The notes beneath the pieces were generated by a model, which did not search any database, had not been told where the DNA came from, and was given only the letters and a program-made list of their open reading frames with translations. From Iris pallida (lineage: Eukaryota > Streptophyta > Magnoliopsida > Asparagales > Iridaceae), in NCBI GenBank assembly GCA_029216955.1, contig JANAVB010042357.1:35179-99178 (forward strand): a stretch of 64,000 nt of DNA, written 5' to 3'. Of this stretch, positions 12,451-24,493 are shown one piece after another (position 1 is the stretch's first letter; the number at the start of each line of letters is the position of its first letter). Made by a program: the position numbers and the translations under genes.

Positions 12451-13789
12451 ATATGACAAGTAAACCTAATATGACATGTATAATCAAGATACTGGTGCGA
12501 CGACTATTCTTCTTGCTAATACAACTCTTTGGACACCGTGGTTGAATGTATTGTGTATGCGTGAATAAGCTTCATGTCTCGTCTGTATCATGTCTAGGAC
12601 ATGAATTCCTGGTTACCATGGTCAGGGATTTATACTGAATCTAACTAGGTTAATGATTAGATTGATCAAGTAGTTCATATAGAGAGATTTGCCAGTTACA
12701 GGCGATCCCGTTATCTGGGCGCCTCAAGTGGATTTGTAGCCTGCCGACGGGAAGGGCACATTTCCAGCACACTGTCATGTGTTGCACCACCAAGTCACCT
12801 AATAACTCTCTTAGGGTACATTTGTCTCCTGGGCGATGTACCCACTACGATATGTATATGGGATACATTTGTCTCCTGGGCGATGTATCCACTATAAATT
12901 CTTGTAACTTGCATCTGGATAACCTAGATAGCTGCATGGCTTGTGACTGTAGGAATATCTCGTTGCATCTTGTTAGTAACTAGGCTTGTGATAACCCTAG
13001 TTAGCTAATGTATCAAGTCGTACTCATTTCTTGGCCGTGTTTGATGGATGGAGTCAGTCCACTCCAGTCTAGTTTTGTCTAGGCAGTGTCCGTATGCTTA
13101 TTTTAGTACATTGTTGTTTATGCTTTACTTTTGTCGATAAATGATTAAGGGCTAAGTTCTGTTCAGGAGAAGGGTTACAACCCCGGTCCTTGTTTGGTTT
13201 ACGGGTGTAGAAGCATGGAATTTCAGAACCAGAAAGTCTATGCGCCAGACTACATGCGCCAGAGCTTGGACAAAGTACTTCACAGCAAAAAGCAACAAAT
13301 ATAGACATTAAAAGAGGATTTTTTATTCAACATATAAAAGTCGATTACATGTCTAAGAAAGACTGTACAAAGGAGAATTTCTACAAAAAAAGATCCTAAG
13401 TCTACAGCCAGCAGCCAACATGCGCCCTCAAGTAGGCACAGCAATCAACATGCGCCCTCAGCCAGGCACATCCCACCATGCGCCCTCAGCAAGGCGCATC
13501 CTTTCAGCAGCTCAGTTATGTGCATCCTCAGTTATGTGCATCCCTTCGGCAGCTCAGTTATGTGCATCCCTTCAACAGCCCAGTTATGTGCCGCTCTTCC
13601 AGCCAGGCTCACCGCCGTCTAAATGCTTCGACTAATGAAGCATTTATTGAGCAGAACGAGGGTGCAATCAACCCTCTAGCCAAGGAAGGAAAAAGAACCA
13701 CAAGCCAACCTGTGGCCAGGGGAGGCTTCGAAAGAGCCTCCAAACACCAAGGAAGATCGTGATCGAAACCGCGGCCAAATGAGCAGCTT

Positions 13790-14074
13790 TCAACACAACC
13801 AGAATGGGCTACACACATTTTGAAGGAAGAAAGAGCCACCAAAGCCGCAGCAACCGCCATTCCGATCTACGGCTCTTCCTGCACAACGAAGACGAGGCTC
13901 GAACATCCATATCTTTGGATGCAACAGGCACCTTCGGCCTGCCTCAGAAGCCCTCGACTCCGACTTTTGGATGTAACAGTCACCTTCAAGTGTATCAATG
14001 AAGACATTGCGTCGCATCTTCACCCTCGGGAGCATCTCGTCAACAGAATGCATTCGAGTACACAAATTCATGTC
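13790..14074 (-). CDS. Small antisense ORF in LTR of C, unknown
   Basis: The reading from ATG at 14074 (MNLCTRMHSVDEML...) runs 94 codons with no recognised domain. The 3' LTR copy reads in the same frame from about 40318, with mostly conservative changes for the first ~70 codons, then diverges in frame near 40100. It may be a chance open frame in a GC-rich repeat. What makes it worth listing is its position just behind a conserved antisense TATA box. Confidence 0.25.
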   Translation of the reverse strand, partial: DMNLCTRMHSVDEMLPRVKMRRNVFIDTLEGDCYIQKSESRASEAGRRCLLHPKIWMFEPRLRCAGRAVDRNGGCCGFGGSFFLQNVCSPFWLC

Positions 14075-14118
14075 GAAAGGACGTGAGAGAACGAGAAGCA
14101 AACCTTCTCTCCATGCCA

Positions 14119-14128
14119 CTATTTATAG
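14119..14128 (-). promoter_or_regulatory. Minus-strand TATA box in 5' LTR of C
   Basis: The minus strand reads CTATAAATAG, a strong match to the plant TATA consensus, and it is preserved in the 3' LTR at 40363-40372. A minus-strand reading with an ATG at 14074 starts about 45 bp downstream. No transcription evidence is available. Confidence 0.45.
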
Positions 14129-15071
14129 GCCGGGCAAATCAAACCTATGCGCCAAGTGGATGGCTTTCCGAATTCTGTGCAATGAATTTGTATTAAATGG
14201 ATGAACCGGACGCTTCGAATTCAGCCAAGTCAAAACGGCTATTTAAAGCACTCGAAGAACGTAACAGTCGCACCATCAAAGACGTCTCACGAAGCAGATG
14301 CGCCGGCCAGACCGTGCATCATACAGACGCGCCCTTCAACATCAAACGTATCACACAGACGCGCCTTTCAGCACCAAGCGCATCACAGGGGATGCGCCCC
14401 CATGCGTCCCCATATGCCTAGTGGAACACCAACCGACGCGCCCACTCAGCTGTCCATCGAATGTCACAAACATTAAATGCTGAACTGATAGAGTTGGCAG
14501 CACGCCTCCCAAGTCTGAACAGTCGGCAAGCTTTTTCAGAAGACGAAGCATCGCCAACGTCATCATTACTTCCTTCCGATAGCTACTGCCACGTGGCCAC
14601 TCAACCATCTCGCATGCGTCTCCGCAGCCATGCGCCCAAATCTGCATGCGCCTCAAAAGCCATACGTCTCAGACTTTTCATTGATCCCTAAAGACAGAAG
14701 GAAAGTCACCAGTAAAGCTCTGCATGTGCCTCAAAAGCCATGCGCCCAGAATGGTTCGTGACTCCTAAAGGTTACGAGCCAAAGTCTCCTCATGCGCCCA
14801 ATCTCAGGCGCATCCTACCAGATCATTTCCCACCAAATTCGAGATCTCCGAGCCATGGGTCGATAACACGTGTCCTTTGACTCAACTCATCCAAGATCTC
14901 AGCAACAGAAAGATCTTCTTCTCTGCTACGTGCCGGCTCACAACAGCAACATGAAGAAGTCAACCCCTCGATCAGGGCGCATCGTCCATGCGCCTCCATC
15001 AGCAATCAACACGTGGCGTCCCCGCGTACAGGCGCATCCTACATGCGCGCATGAGCAGCCAGCCTGCAGAC

Positions 15072-15078
15072 TATATAA
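15072..15078 (+). promoter_or_regulatory. Plus-strand TATA box of LTR C
   Basis: TATATAA lies within 'gcagactatataaagagagg' and is repeated identically in the 3' LTR (41321-41327). It lies about 335 bp from the LTR end, consistent with the start of the genomic RNA (U3/R border) shortly downstream. Confidence 0.65.
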
Positions 15079-15415
15079 AGAGAGGGACCATCTCCTTCTT
15101 CGAGACCTACGTACACACACGTACCTACCTACAACAAACACACAGAGACTTCGCACCACCAGAGAGGCTGATACAGACACTCAACGTCTTCCTCCTCTCA
15201 GCAAGCTCCAGCACCTAGAGCAATCCAGACCTTCAGAGAACCGATAACCGTCGTCAGATCGTCAACGGAGTCAACGCATTACCACTCACTCCATCGGCAC
15301 AAGGGACCCAGATTAAACAAAAGTGTACTTCTAGGACTACGTCTAAGTCCTATATTGTAATACTGTTCTGTTTGTATTGAAATTTGCAATCAAAGAATTT
15401 TAATGGCAAACAAGC

Positions 15416-15433
15416 TGACGACACTTCTGGGGA
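15416..15433 (+). other. Primer binding site (tRNA-Arg type)
   Basis: TGACGACACTTCTGGGGA starts 4 bases after the LTR. It matches 14 of 18 positions of the complement of a plant tRNA-Arg 3' end including CCA (TGGCGACTCCGCTGGGGA), the primer expected for Ogre/Tat-group elements. The four mismatches fit general decay of the copy. Confidence 0.7.
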
Positions 15434-15477
15434 CCTCTTTCTCCTCCAACGAGAAAGCTGTGTCGTAATTCGACGAC

Positions 15478-18400
15478 GTGAAGGTGGGCTCCTCCCACAA
15501 GATGCTGGTCGTAAGCCTCAATCAACAGGCGTATGAGGAGTTCATATCTGAAGGCAGTGCGAGTCCTTCGAAGCGGCTGCCGAAGCCGAAGAAGACCCGC
15601 CGAGTCTGGGTGCGCAAGGTCGACGCCTCGGACACCACCACCGAAGGGGATGCGCCAATCCAGCCTTCCCTTTTTGCTGACGTCCTCAGCAACTAAGATG
15701 CGCCCGCTGGTGCAGCGCATCTCTCGGGAAAACGTGCGGCAAACCACGTTCCCCAGCCATCTCCCTCTCAGGCGAAAAAGATGCGTCGACGGAGCAGGGG
15801 CGCAACCAATGCCCCGTGCATCACCTCTGATGCGCCACAGAAGGTCTCTGTCTTTGACAGACTCACTCGCTGTAGTGGCGAGAAGAATTTGGATTCTGAG
15901 TACTACGTGCCCCAGCGGCCTGGTACGAAGAAGTCCAAGGCAGAACGGGCCATGCATCCCAAACGTGCTATGCCAGCAACAAGCCAGAAGCATGCGCTCA
16001 CAATCATGCGCGCTGCTGATGGTAAGTTGTACAAGGTCGACTCGAGTGCTGCGGCGCCGAGAACGAGCCGACCTTCAAAGTCCTTGTCTTACTTGAGCGC
16101 ATCTACTGCGTGCACAACCAAGTCGAGTAAAGCAAATCCAGTGGTCTTGAACTCCCGTGCCTCCTCTGGTTGTGCGTTTGAGGTCCGTTCAAGTCACTTC
16201 AAATACTGTGGTTCCCCCACTACTGATCGGGATGCCTGTTTGGTATTAGATCAGGGGGCACAGCACTCACTTGACCACCCCGGCGCTTGGCCTTGCCATG
16301 TGCCTGAAGGGGGTACGAAGGTGGCACTCTCCTCCAACGATCTGTGCAACGTGATCACTCACAAGCGCCGATTAGGAGAGTCGACTGACAAGCACGATGC
16401 GCCTCTCACGGGGCATACTTGTGCTGTGGTCACTATCAACTGCTGTTGCAAAGCGGCAGTCCCACCAAGGCAGTCGGTGTTCCGGCGGCTGCGATCATCG
16501 ACACCCCTCCGAAGTCGCCTCGGAAAGAAGGTGTCAACAGAAGAAGAACCGATGGTTGCTTCATGCAACGTGATCTCCAACTCCTCGTCAGTCCGAAGGG
16601 CGACTGGCAGTCGCTCTTCCTCGTCCAAAAGCCAGCCGAAGAAAACCAAGACAGCTGTCTCATCCTCCGGAGTGTTCGAAGGCACTCGAGGGAGGAAGAA
16701 GATCTTGGAGGAAGCTGGTGGTAGTCAGACCCTTGTCGAGCCTCCTTCCGAAGATGAGTGTGTCCAAAGCACACCTTGGGCAGATCCTCGAGGCGAAGTC
16801 AGCCTCCCAGAAGCTCCTGAAGACGAGGATATCCCCCAGAACATAGCTGGGGGTAGTCTAGCATCTGCGGTTCTGAGTTCCGGAGAGGAAGAGGCCCTTC
16901 AAGACGGAGCTGACGGTAATCAGGCCCTTGCAGATGCGCATGTGGTGAATGTTCTTCCGAACATAGCCGGGGGTAGCCGAGACGAAGCTCCAGGAGAGAC
17001 GACTCCCCTACAAGAGAGTGAGGCCGAGAGTGAGGCCTCAACCCATTCATCCACTCCCGGCCGCGTCATGACAGTAAATGTGACTGGGGCTGATGTCGAG
17101 TCTGATGCGCCGCCAACAGACCTTGTCCAGCGCATAGATACCCTGGAGGGAGGACTCAAAACCCTCTCTGCCTCCATACAAACACTGACTCAAGCAGTGT
17201 TTGAGATACGGTCAGCCTTGACCAGGACACCTTCTACCGGTCCCGATCTAGGGACCAATGGAGAGTCGAGTGTACCCCTTCAACGGGTATCCTCGGACGC
17301 AGATCGTCGAGAAGCACCTCGGACGTCAGAGCCCTCAAATGCTCAACATCAGGTGGTACCACCTTCCCCGACTCCCAGTTCCACGGAAGACATGGTCGAG
17401 ATGATCAGGGACCTGCGCGAGCGCTTTGAGTCCAAGACGAGACAAGAGGAGCGCCAAAAAATGGGCATCCCCCAGCCTTATCCCCTCGAGTGGAACAAGG
17501 TGGTTTATCCTCCAAAGTATAAACCACAAACACTGACGCCATACGACGGGAAGGACTCTCCGTGTCGCTACCTGACGTATTTCCAGTCTCAGACGGGACA
17601 TCTTCCGAAGGAGGACGTACTACTTACCAGCATATTTGTTGGGGCACTGAAAGGAGTGGCGTACGACTGGTACTACACCCTCCCCGACAATTTAATATCT
17701 TCCTTCGACGACCTGACGCGCCTCTTTCTCGACCGTTTCTACGACGGCGGGAAGGACATGACAATGACGTCCCTTTTAGAGATACGCCAGAAGGAGAAAG
17801 AAACAGTTCGAGTGTTCATCGAACGCTTCCGACAGGCCTGCTTCAGACTACCCCCGGGCATGCCAGAATATGCGCTTCTCTCCTCCTGCAGCTTGAACAT
17901 GCTGCCTGCAGTCAAGCTCTGGCTCAACTCTACTGCTCCTCCCGACTGGAGCTCCTTGATCATTAAAGCAGAAGCCGCGAAGAAGAAGGCAGCCAACGCT
18001 CGTCTTCTTGGAGTCAGTTTCCCTGCCTTCGAGGATAAGAGGAAACGGCCTGTAGCCAACAACCCTGGACAAGAAACAAAGGGGAAACATGCATTGACTG
18101 TCAATGCCTCAAAAGGTGCGTCAGCACCTACCCAGAAGCCTCCACTTGCACCAAGGCCAAAGGAGGTTTATTCGTTCAACGACGAAGACACCCTGCAACT
18201 CTTTGAGATATTGAAGCAGGGTGACAAGATCAAGCTTCTGGACCCGAAGTGTCCCGATGAGGTTGGGAAAGTGGACAACCCGAGGTACTGTCACTACCAT
18301 CGGTTTGTCGGACACCCAACCAAGGACTGCTATGTCCTCAAGAATTACATCAAGCGCATGATCAATGCGGATGTAATCTCCGTCGACTACGAAGAGAAGA

Positions 18401-19521
18401 CTGTGTCAGCCAACGTGGTGTCACTCCAGTTTGGCACCCTGCCGCCGACTACAACACAGGATAGCGTCGTTCCCATCCCTAAGGCGACAATGGAGGTGGT
18501 TAACTTACCACCAACCTGTGACAACGTGAGTGGACTCATCCCACTCACCACATCTCGGGGAGAGATCCTGTGGGTTCACCCCGATCTCGTCTCCGAGGTG
18601 ACTCAACCGGAGGTACGCCCTACCTCCAAGTCCAAAGGCAGAAAGATCAAGTCTTGCCGCACGGTCTCTTCTTCAGTGGAAGAGGCACTTCCTGTGCAGA
18701 CGCGTTCACAACAGAACGTCCAACCCGACGAAGATGCCATCGAGGTGGTGCCTCCTGGCACCGTCCCTGCTATCCAGGACGAGGGCCCGTCCAAGCCCTC
18801 AGCGGCCAATAAGCAGAAGCAGATAGAGGCCCGCTTCGATAGGCCTCTGCGAAAAGAGAATGCTTCGGGACTAGCCAAGCCCCACAACTTCGACATACTG
18901 GCGCAACTGGCCAGTACTCCTGCCCGCCTATCTCTGTTCGAGCTCCTCCGTCTTTTCAAAGACTCCCGAGAAGCTCTCTGCGAAGCTCTGAAGGATGCAG
19001 AATCATTTCTCAGTCAGGTCAAGCAGCCTGAAGATCTCCCGACTGTGTGCAAGTACTGTCACTGTACGGAGGAGGTTATCCCCAATATAACCTTCACCCA
19101 ACAGCACATGCTGCTCAAGCACAATCGACACAACAGGCTGCTGTATTATATAGGGTACATCAGTTCAGTCAAGGTGAAGCGCATTCAGATCGATCCGGGG
19201 TCTTCCCTCGGCATCATCCCGAAGATGCTGCTTTCAACACTGGGGATCCCAATGTACCGACTGGCGCCCTCCAACACAACAATCAGTGGTTTCAACGCCA
19301 GCAAAAGCGAACCACTGGGCAAAATACGACTAAAGTGCCACATCGGTAATCTTAGAACCGAGGTCACTTGTTATGTCGTGGACGCTGAAGTCAACTACAA
19401 CATTCTGTTGGGTCGCCCATGGCTGTACGAGTACATGGTGGTGCTATCCACGCTCCACCAATGTATGAAGTACGTGTCCACCAACAAAGTTCGTGGACAT
19501 CGACCCTTTCAAAGGGATTGA
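15478..19521 (+). pseudogene. gag-pro: gag-pro of Tat-lineage element C
   Basis: Structural Gag fused to the aspartic protease. The longest open stretch is 15781-19521 (1246 codons). The same frame is open from about 15478 except for one TAA at 15694-15696, so the ancestral start was probably upstream. A long Ser/Pro/acidic N-terminal region (about 540 residues) precedes the capsid domain (retrotrans_gag-like, residues ~560-740 of the 1246). A CX2HX4HX4C knuckle (C-HYH-RFVGH-PTKDC) lies at ~837, and a retropepsin-like domain starts at the catalytic triplet region I-D-P-G-S-S at ~1137-1142. The family normally has D-[GST]-G, so Pro after Asp is unusual and may be inactivating. It ends in a frame different from pol, overlapping it by 29 bp. 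Confidence 0.88.
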
Positions 19522-22500
19522 AGCCTACTTCACCGATGCCGACTTATACAAGTCACCTGACGAGGAGGAGGCCAATGATGCTGACGACGAAGCAGAAACG
19601 GCAGCAGAGCCGGACATGGAGCCTGAGGTCACCCCCGATGCTCCTTTGAAGATCCGACTCAAAGGCAAACCGCCTCAAAAGTTGCCTCCCATGAGCATTA
19701 AGCTACCCGGGAAAGCACCAGCTGCTCCTGAAGCTCCCCTAAAGATACGGCTCAAGGGAAAGCCGCCTCAAACATTGGCTCCCCTTGTGGCAAAACTACA
19801 GGGAAAGGCGTCAATCACCGGAGGCACAGCGGAGGCACCTCTGAAGGTACGTCTTAAGGGCAAGCCACCGCCATCCCAGCCGCCAGAGAAGGCCCATGTA
19901 GTCCTCTCAGACTCCCAGATCAGCGCTGTGGTGGACCCTCCCGATCCTACTCCAGTGCTTACAGATGAAGAGCTGGGGGAATATATCTCGGCCGATGTAG
20001 ATGCCCCATCTCTCGACAATGTAATCCCACGGGATAAAATCTCATATTTCATCAATAACAGAGTGTCTTTTAATTATTCTAGTCTTCCACATTGGAATAC
20101 CATGTATACATTAGATAACGCTCTACGGTCGTTGCAAACACAAATAACGACCGTCCATCATGTAAATCGAGTAGTCCCGTCCCAAGGGGTCTATTACATA
20201 GTCCCACCACGGAGTCGAGATGAAGAATCCATCATCTTTGGCAAGGTCGAGCGTCATCAAGACCTCCCGCCACTCGAGCCAGAACCAGATGCCGGCAGAA
20301 TGCAACTCTATCGGTACACGGACAAGGCAAAGTACCTCATCCAAAAGATGGGTTACGACCAAAAAAGCGACAAAGGCCTGAACTACGGTAAAGGTCGACG
20401 TCTCCCTCTCCGGCTTCCAACACCTAAAGGAAAGCCGCAGGACTACTACAATCGAACTCGACGGGGGGTAGGCTATGTCACGCCACCGTCAACTCCACAG
20501 AGTTCAGACGCAGAAGAAGTAGAACATTCTCACTCGTCTGAAGCATCAACGTGTGATTTCGATACCAGTATCGGATCTGTCTTCAAGAGAGTGCTGTCAG
20601 CCAATATGACATCTGCACAATCTCGAGAAGAAGAAGGCGAAGACCAAGCGCCGAAATTCTTCAAAGAAGAACCGTGGGCTCAACGCCTGGGACAACAATG
20701 GGAGTCTCGCTTCGAACTACGCGAACCTTCTACCGAAGACGAAGTTGAGCAGATCGATCTTGGGGATGGATCTTCTTCCAAACCCATCTTCGTCAGCAAA
20801 AGCCTAAAAGGACAAGACCAGGAATCCTTAATCCAGTTGGCTAAAGAGTATATCGACGTCTTCGCTTGGAGCTACGAAGATATGCCGGGACTTGATCCTC
20901 AGATCGTGATGCATAGGTTGAACATCTTGCCTGATGCCAAGCCTATCAAACAACAACAACGACGCTTCCGTCCGGACATTATGAACGCTATCGATCAGGA
21001 GGTAGACAAACTCTTGACCAGCGGCTTCATCCGTGAAGTGCAACACCCAGATTGGGTAGCCAACGTCGTCCCCGTCACCAAGAAGAATGGAAAGATATGA
21101 GTCTGTATCGACTTCAGAGACCTCAGCTCTGCTAGTCTGAAGGACGAATTTCTGCTTCCAATCACCGACGTGATGATCGACAACACATGTGGCTTCGAGC
21201 GCATGTCTTTCATGGACGGGTATTCGGGCTACAACCAGATCAAGATGTTCCCTGACGACGTAAAACACACGTCATTCAGGACTCCAAAGGGCGTCTTCTG
21301 CTACACAGTGATGCCCTTCGGCTTGAAGAATGCTGGTGCGACATATCAAAGAGCTATGGGCACCATTTTCCGTCAACACCTTCGTAAGACAGTCGAATGC
21401 TATGTTGACGACATCGCAGTCAAGAGCCGTCTCAAAGGAGATCACCTGCAAGACCTCAAGATAGTCTTCAATCTCATGCGGGCGCATCAACTCAAGATGA
21501 ACTCCGTTAAATCCTTTCTTGGGGTTTCGAGCAGAAATTTCTTGGGCTTCATCATCACGGCGAAAGGCATTCATGTCGATCCCGAGAAGACCAAAGCCAT
21601 TCTTGATATGGACCCTCCGAAGAATCTTCGAGAACTTCGAGGCCTACAGGGACATCTGGCATACATCCGGAGGTTTATAGCAAACATTTCCGGCAAATAT
21701 CAACCCTTCACCCAGCTCATGAAGAAGGAAGTCTCTTACGTCTGGACAGAGGAATGCCAAAAGGCTTTCGACGACATCAAAGCCTACCTGACGAGCCCTC
21801 CAGTCCTGGTGGCACCCATCGCCGGCAAACCATTCCTACTCTACGTCTGTGCCATGGATCATTCCCTCGACGCCCTGCTAGCTATGAACAGCGACACAGG
21901 CTATGAGCAAGCAATCTACTACCTCAGCCGAACTCTGATCGGGGCCGAACACCGGTACAACCCCATTGAAAAGGAGTGCTTGGCTCTGGTATTTGCAATC
22001 CAAAAGACTCATCATTATGTCTCGGGCCAGACAATTCATGTCATTTCCCGAGTCAATCCGTTCAGGGTCCTCATGACGAAGCCAGGATCACTGAACTCCC
22101 GGCTAGCCACATAGGCGATCTTGCTAACGCCATACAACATGGTGTTCGTTCCACAAAAAGCTGTTAAGGGTCAAGCTCTGGCCGACTTTTTAGCTGTACA
22201 CCCCATCCCAGAGTCCTCAAGACTCTATGAAGACATTCCGGATGAGGTCCAAGAATCAAACGTCACCGAAGAAGGCTCCGTCTGGCGGATGTTTTTTGAT
22301 GGCACTTCAAGAACAGGCCCCAAAGGTCAAATCATCGCAGGAGTGGGGGTGATATTAGTCTCCCCCGATCAACTGGTCATCCAGCGTGCTTACTTCCTTT
22401 TGAAGCCGTGCTCCAACAACGTTGCCGAGTACAATGCGCTCATTATGGGACTCCAGCTAGCACAACAGCTGGGGGTGAATCATCTGGAAGCCTACGGCGA

Positions 22501-24061
22501 CTGAAAACTTATCGTAAACTAGATCAGAGGGCAATACGAGGTTCGTCATGAAGACCTGATCCCTTACCATGAAGTTGCATTGAACATCATTTCAACCTTC
22601 ACCGGGTTCTTCATCGAACACGTACCCTGCCTACAAAATCTGGAGACTGATGCTCTGGCTGGCCTCGCAGCCTCCTTGGTGGCACCCCTCGGGACTCAAC
22701 ACTACGTCACGGTAGTGGGTCGAGACTTGGTCTGCCCTAAAAATAACCTGCGCTCATAAGTGGCCCACGCCATGTCAACGGGTGCTGGTGTTAACGTCTG
22801 AGATTGGAGATTCCCGTTCATCGACTTCGCTGTCTACAGAATTCTTTCGGAGGACCCGAAAGAAGCCGTCTCAGTCAGGAGACGCTCTCTTCGATTCTAC
22901 TATGATACGGCTACTAAAATGCTGTACCGACGCTCCTACGATGGACTTCCCCTTCGATGTTTGTCTAACGAAGAAGCAGTCGAAGCCCTTCGAGAAGCTC
23001 ATGATGGAACCTGCAGGGCCTATCAACCTGGTCCTAAGTTGCAGGACCGACTGCGACGCATGGGCTACTACTGGACAACCATGGCCGCTGACGCTGTCGA
23101 ATATGCTAAGAAGTGTAATGCGTGCCAGCTTCACGCAGGCTTCATTCATACACCGTCCGAACCACTACATCCTACAGTCGCTTTCTGGCCCTTCGAAGCT
23201 TGGAGAATGGACATTGTGGGACCGATCACCCCTTCTTCATCGAGAGGACACCGTTTCATCCTAGCAATCACCGACTACTTCTCCAAATGTGCAGAAGCAG
23301 TTCCGCTGGCAGAAGTGAAAAGCTCCAGGGTGATCAGCTTCATCAAGCACCACGTCATCTACCGTTTCGGGGTACCCCGAAGGATCACCCACGATAATGG
23401 TCCTCAGTTCATCAGCCATGTTTTCAGCCGATTCTGTGACAAGAATTGCATTCAAAACGTGGCATCGACCGCCTATAATTCCGCAGCAAACGGATTAGCA
23501 GAGGCATTTAACAAGACTATCGTCAGGCTACTCAAAAAGGTCGTGTCATCCAACAAATGCGACTGGGACGAAAAGCTCGGCGAATGCCTTTGGGCCTACC
23601 GCACAACGGTACGGACCCCGACAGGCAACACACCATTCTCCTTGGTCTACGGGAGCGAAGCGGTACTGCCTCTCAAGATTCAGATACCCTCACTCCGCGT
23701 AGCAATCACAAACCAACTCATAGAAGAGGACAATCAACGTCGTCGTCAGCGGGAACTGGAGGCACTTGATGAAAAGCGTCTCCTAGCTCAACAGTGCATC
23801 GAACTCTACCAAGCCCGTATATCACAGGATTTCAACAAGAAGGTCAAGCAGAGGACTTTTCAAGTAGGCGACCTAGTTCTGGCAGTCAGGAGGCCGATGG
23901 TGTTGACTCACAAAATACAAGGAAAGTTCGAGCCCAAATGGGAAGGACCTTTCATCATCGAGACGGTATACTCAAACGGTGCTTACCGTCTCGCCAAACC
24001 CAATGGGGACTTGTTCATGATGCCCATCATTGGCAAGTTCTAAAAGAAGTACTACTCTTGA
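19493..24061 (+). pseudogene. pol: pol of element C: RT, RNase H, aRNase H, integrase
   Basis: One frame runs from about 19493 (first codon GTG, not a real start) to TGA at 24059-24061, broken by stops at 21098, 22112, 22502, 22520, 22757, 22799 and 24041. Domains in order: proline/basic linker with three PLKIRLKGKPP-type repeats (19640-19890); RT with Y-V-D-D at 21411-21422; first RNase H (about 21740-22060); second, archaeal-type RNase H (about 22280-22680, with FFDGTS, AEYNAL and YGD motifs), diagnostic of Tat; integrase with zinc-binding region (22996-23130, second His replaced by Tyr) and D, D, E core residues in WRMDIVGP, HDNGPQF and NGLAEAFNK. These enzymes copied element RNA and inserted it. 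Several of the stops look like C-to-T or G-to-A changes, typical of methylated silenced copies. Confidence 0.92.
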
Positions 24062-24187
24062 CATCTTTCAGACATGTGCTTCCACCAGGGGATCTGTGGG
24101 CCCAATCATTAGGGCTAACAGACAATTCCCTTCCATAAAATCATACGCTTCCGAAACCCAGTTGTTCCGTAGCATCCTCCAGTAGAA

Positions 24188-24493
24188 GGACAACCACGTC
24201 CATATCACCTCTGAGTTGTCCCCCTACACCCTACAAAGCGAAATCTTACATCCCATAAGACTACGCTACCCACCATGTTTACCACGTCCACATTACCTCT
24301 GAGTAAACATCCCGTACAGACAACCCCCACGTTGTCGTACATTGATAGCAGAACTTCCACGTCCACATTACCTCTGAGTAGTTCCGTGTATCCCCCAGAG
24401 TCATTCCTACCACGTCCATAACACCTCTGAGTAGGAAGATTCTATCATTTGAACCCCATATTTGCCACGTCCACATTACCTCTGAGCAAATAT
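24188..24493 (+). repeat. Array of five hairpins with constant loop and variable stems
   Basis: Each unit is arm, 20-nt loop, complementary arm. Arms: GGACAAC/GTTGTCC (24188-24194, 24215-24221), ATGTTTAC/GTAAACAT (24275-24282, 24303-24310), GAACTTC/GTAGTTC with one mismatch (24351-24357, 24378-24384), TTCCTAC/GTAGGAA (24404-24410, 24431-24437), ATATTTGC/GCAAATAT (24458-24465, 24486-24493). The loop is CACGTCCACATTACCTCTGA or a close variant in all five. A further hairpin without that loop (GACAAC/GTTGTC) lies at 24319-24336. The array sits about 130 bp after the pol stop, in the 3' untranslated part of element C. Function unknown. Confidence 0.85.

Larger units (their letters stand above)
10704..13205 (+). 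repeat. 5' LTR of element B, left part (interrupted by C)
   Basis: It begins TGTGAGACTCG, matching the 3' LTR start at 44596. It is split by element C after base 13205 and resumes at 41667. A core-promoter-like TATATAAAA lies at 11053-11061, followed by a CT-rich stretch. Two tandem-repeat fields inside are listed separately. The bases acggg at 13201-13205 are the left copy of C's target duplication. Confidence 0.85.
13206..15412 (+). repeat. 5' LTR of element C
   Basis: It starts TGTAGAAGCATGG and ends GGCAAACA, 2207 bp, and aligns throughout with 39449-41661 with a few percent differences by eye. It contains dozens of ATGCGCC / GGCGCAT motifs and a plus-strand TATA box near the 3' third. 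LTR divergence shows the insertion is not recent. Confidence 0.92.

Noticed and set aside
16359..17177. Minus-strand open frames across the gag N terminus
   Set aside because: They are shadows of the long plus-strand gag-pro frame, without domains.
24188..24493. CRISPR-like array interpretation of the evenly repeated ~20-nt motif
   Set aside because: Spacing is irregular, the units are hairpins with their own complementary arms, and the context is a plant retrotransposon.
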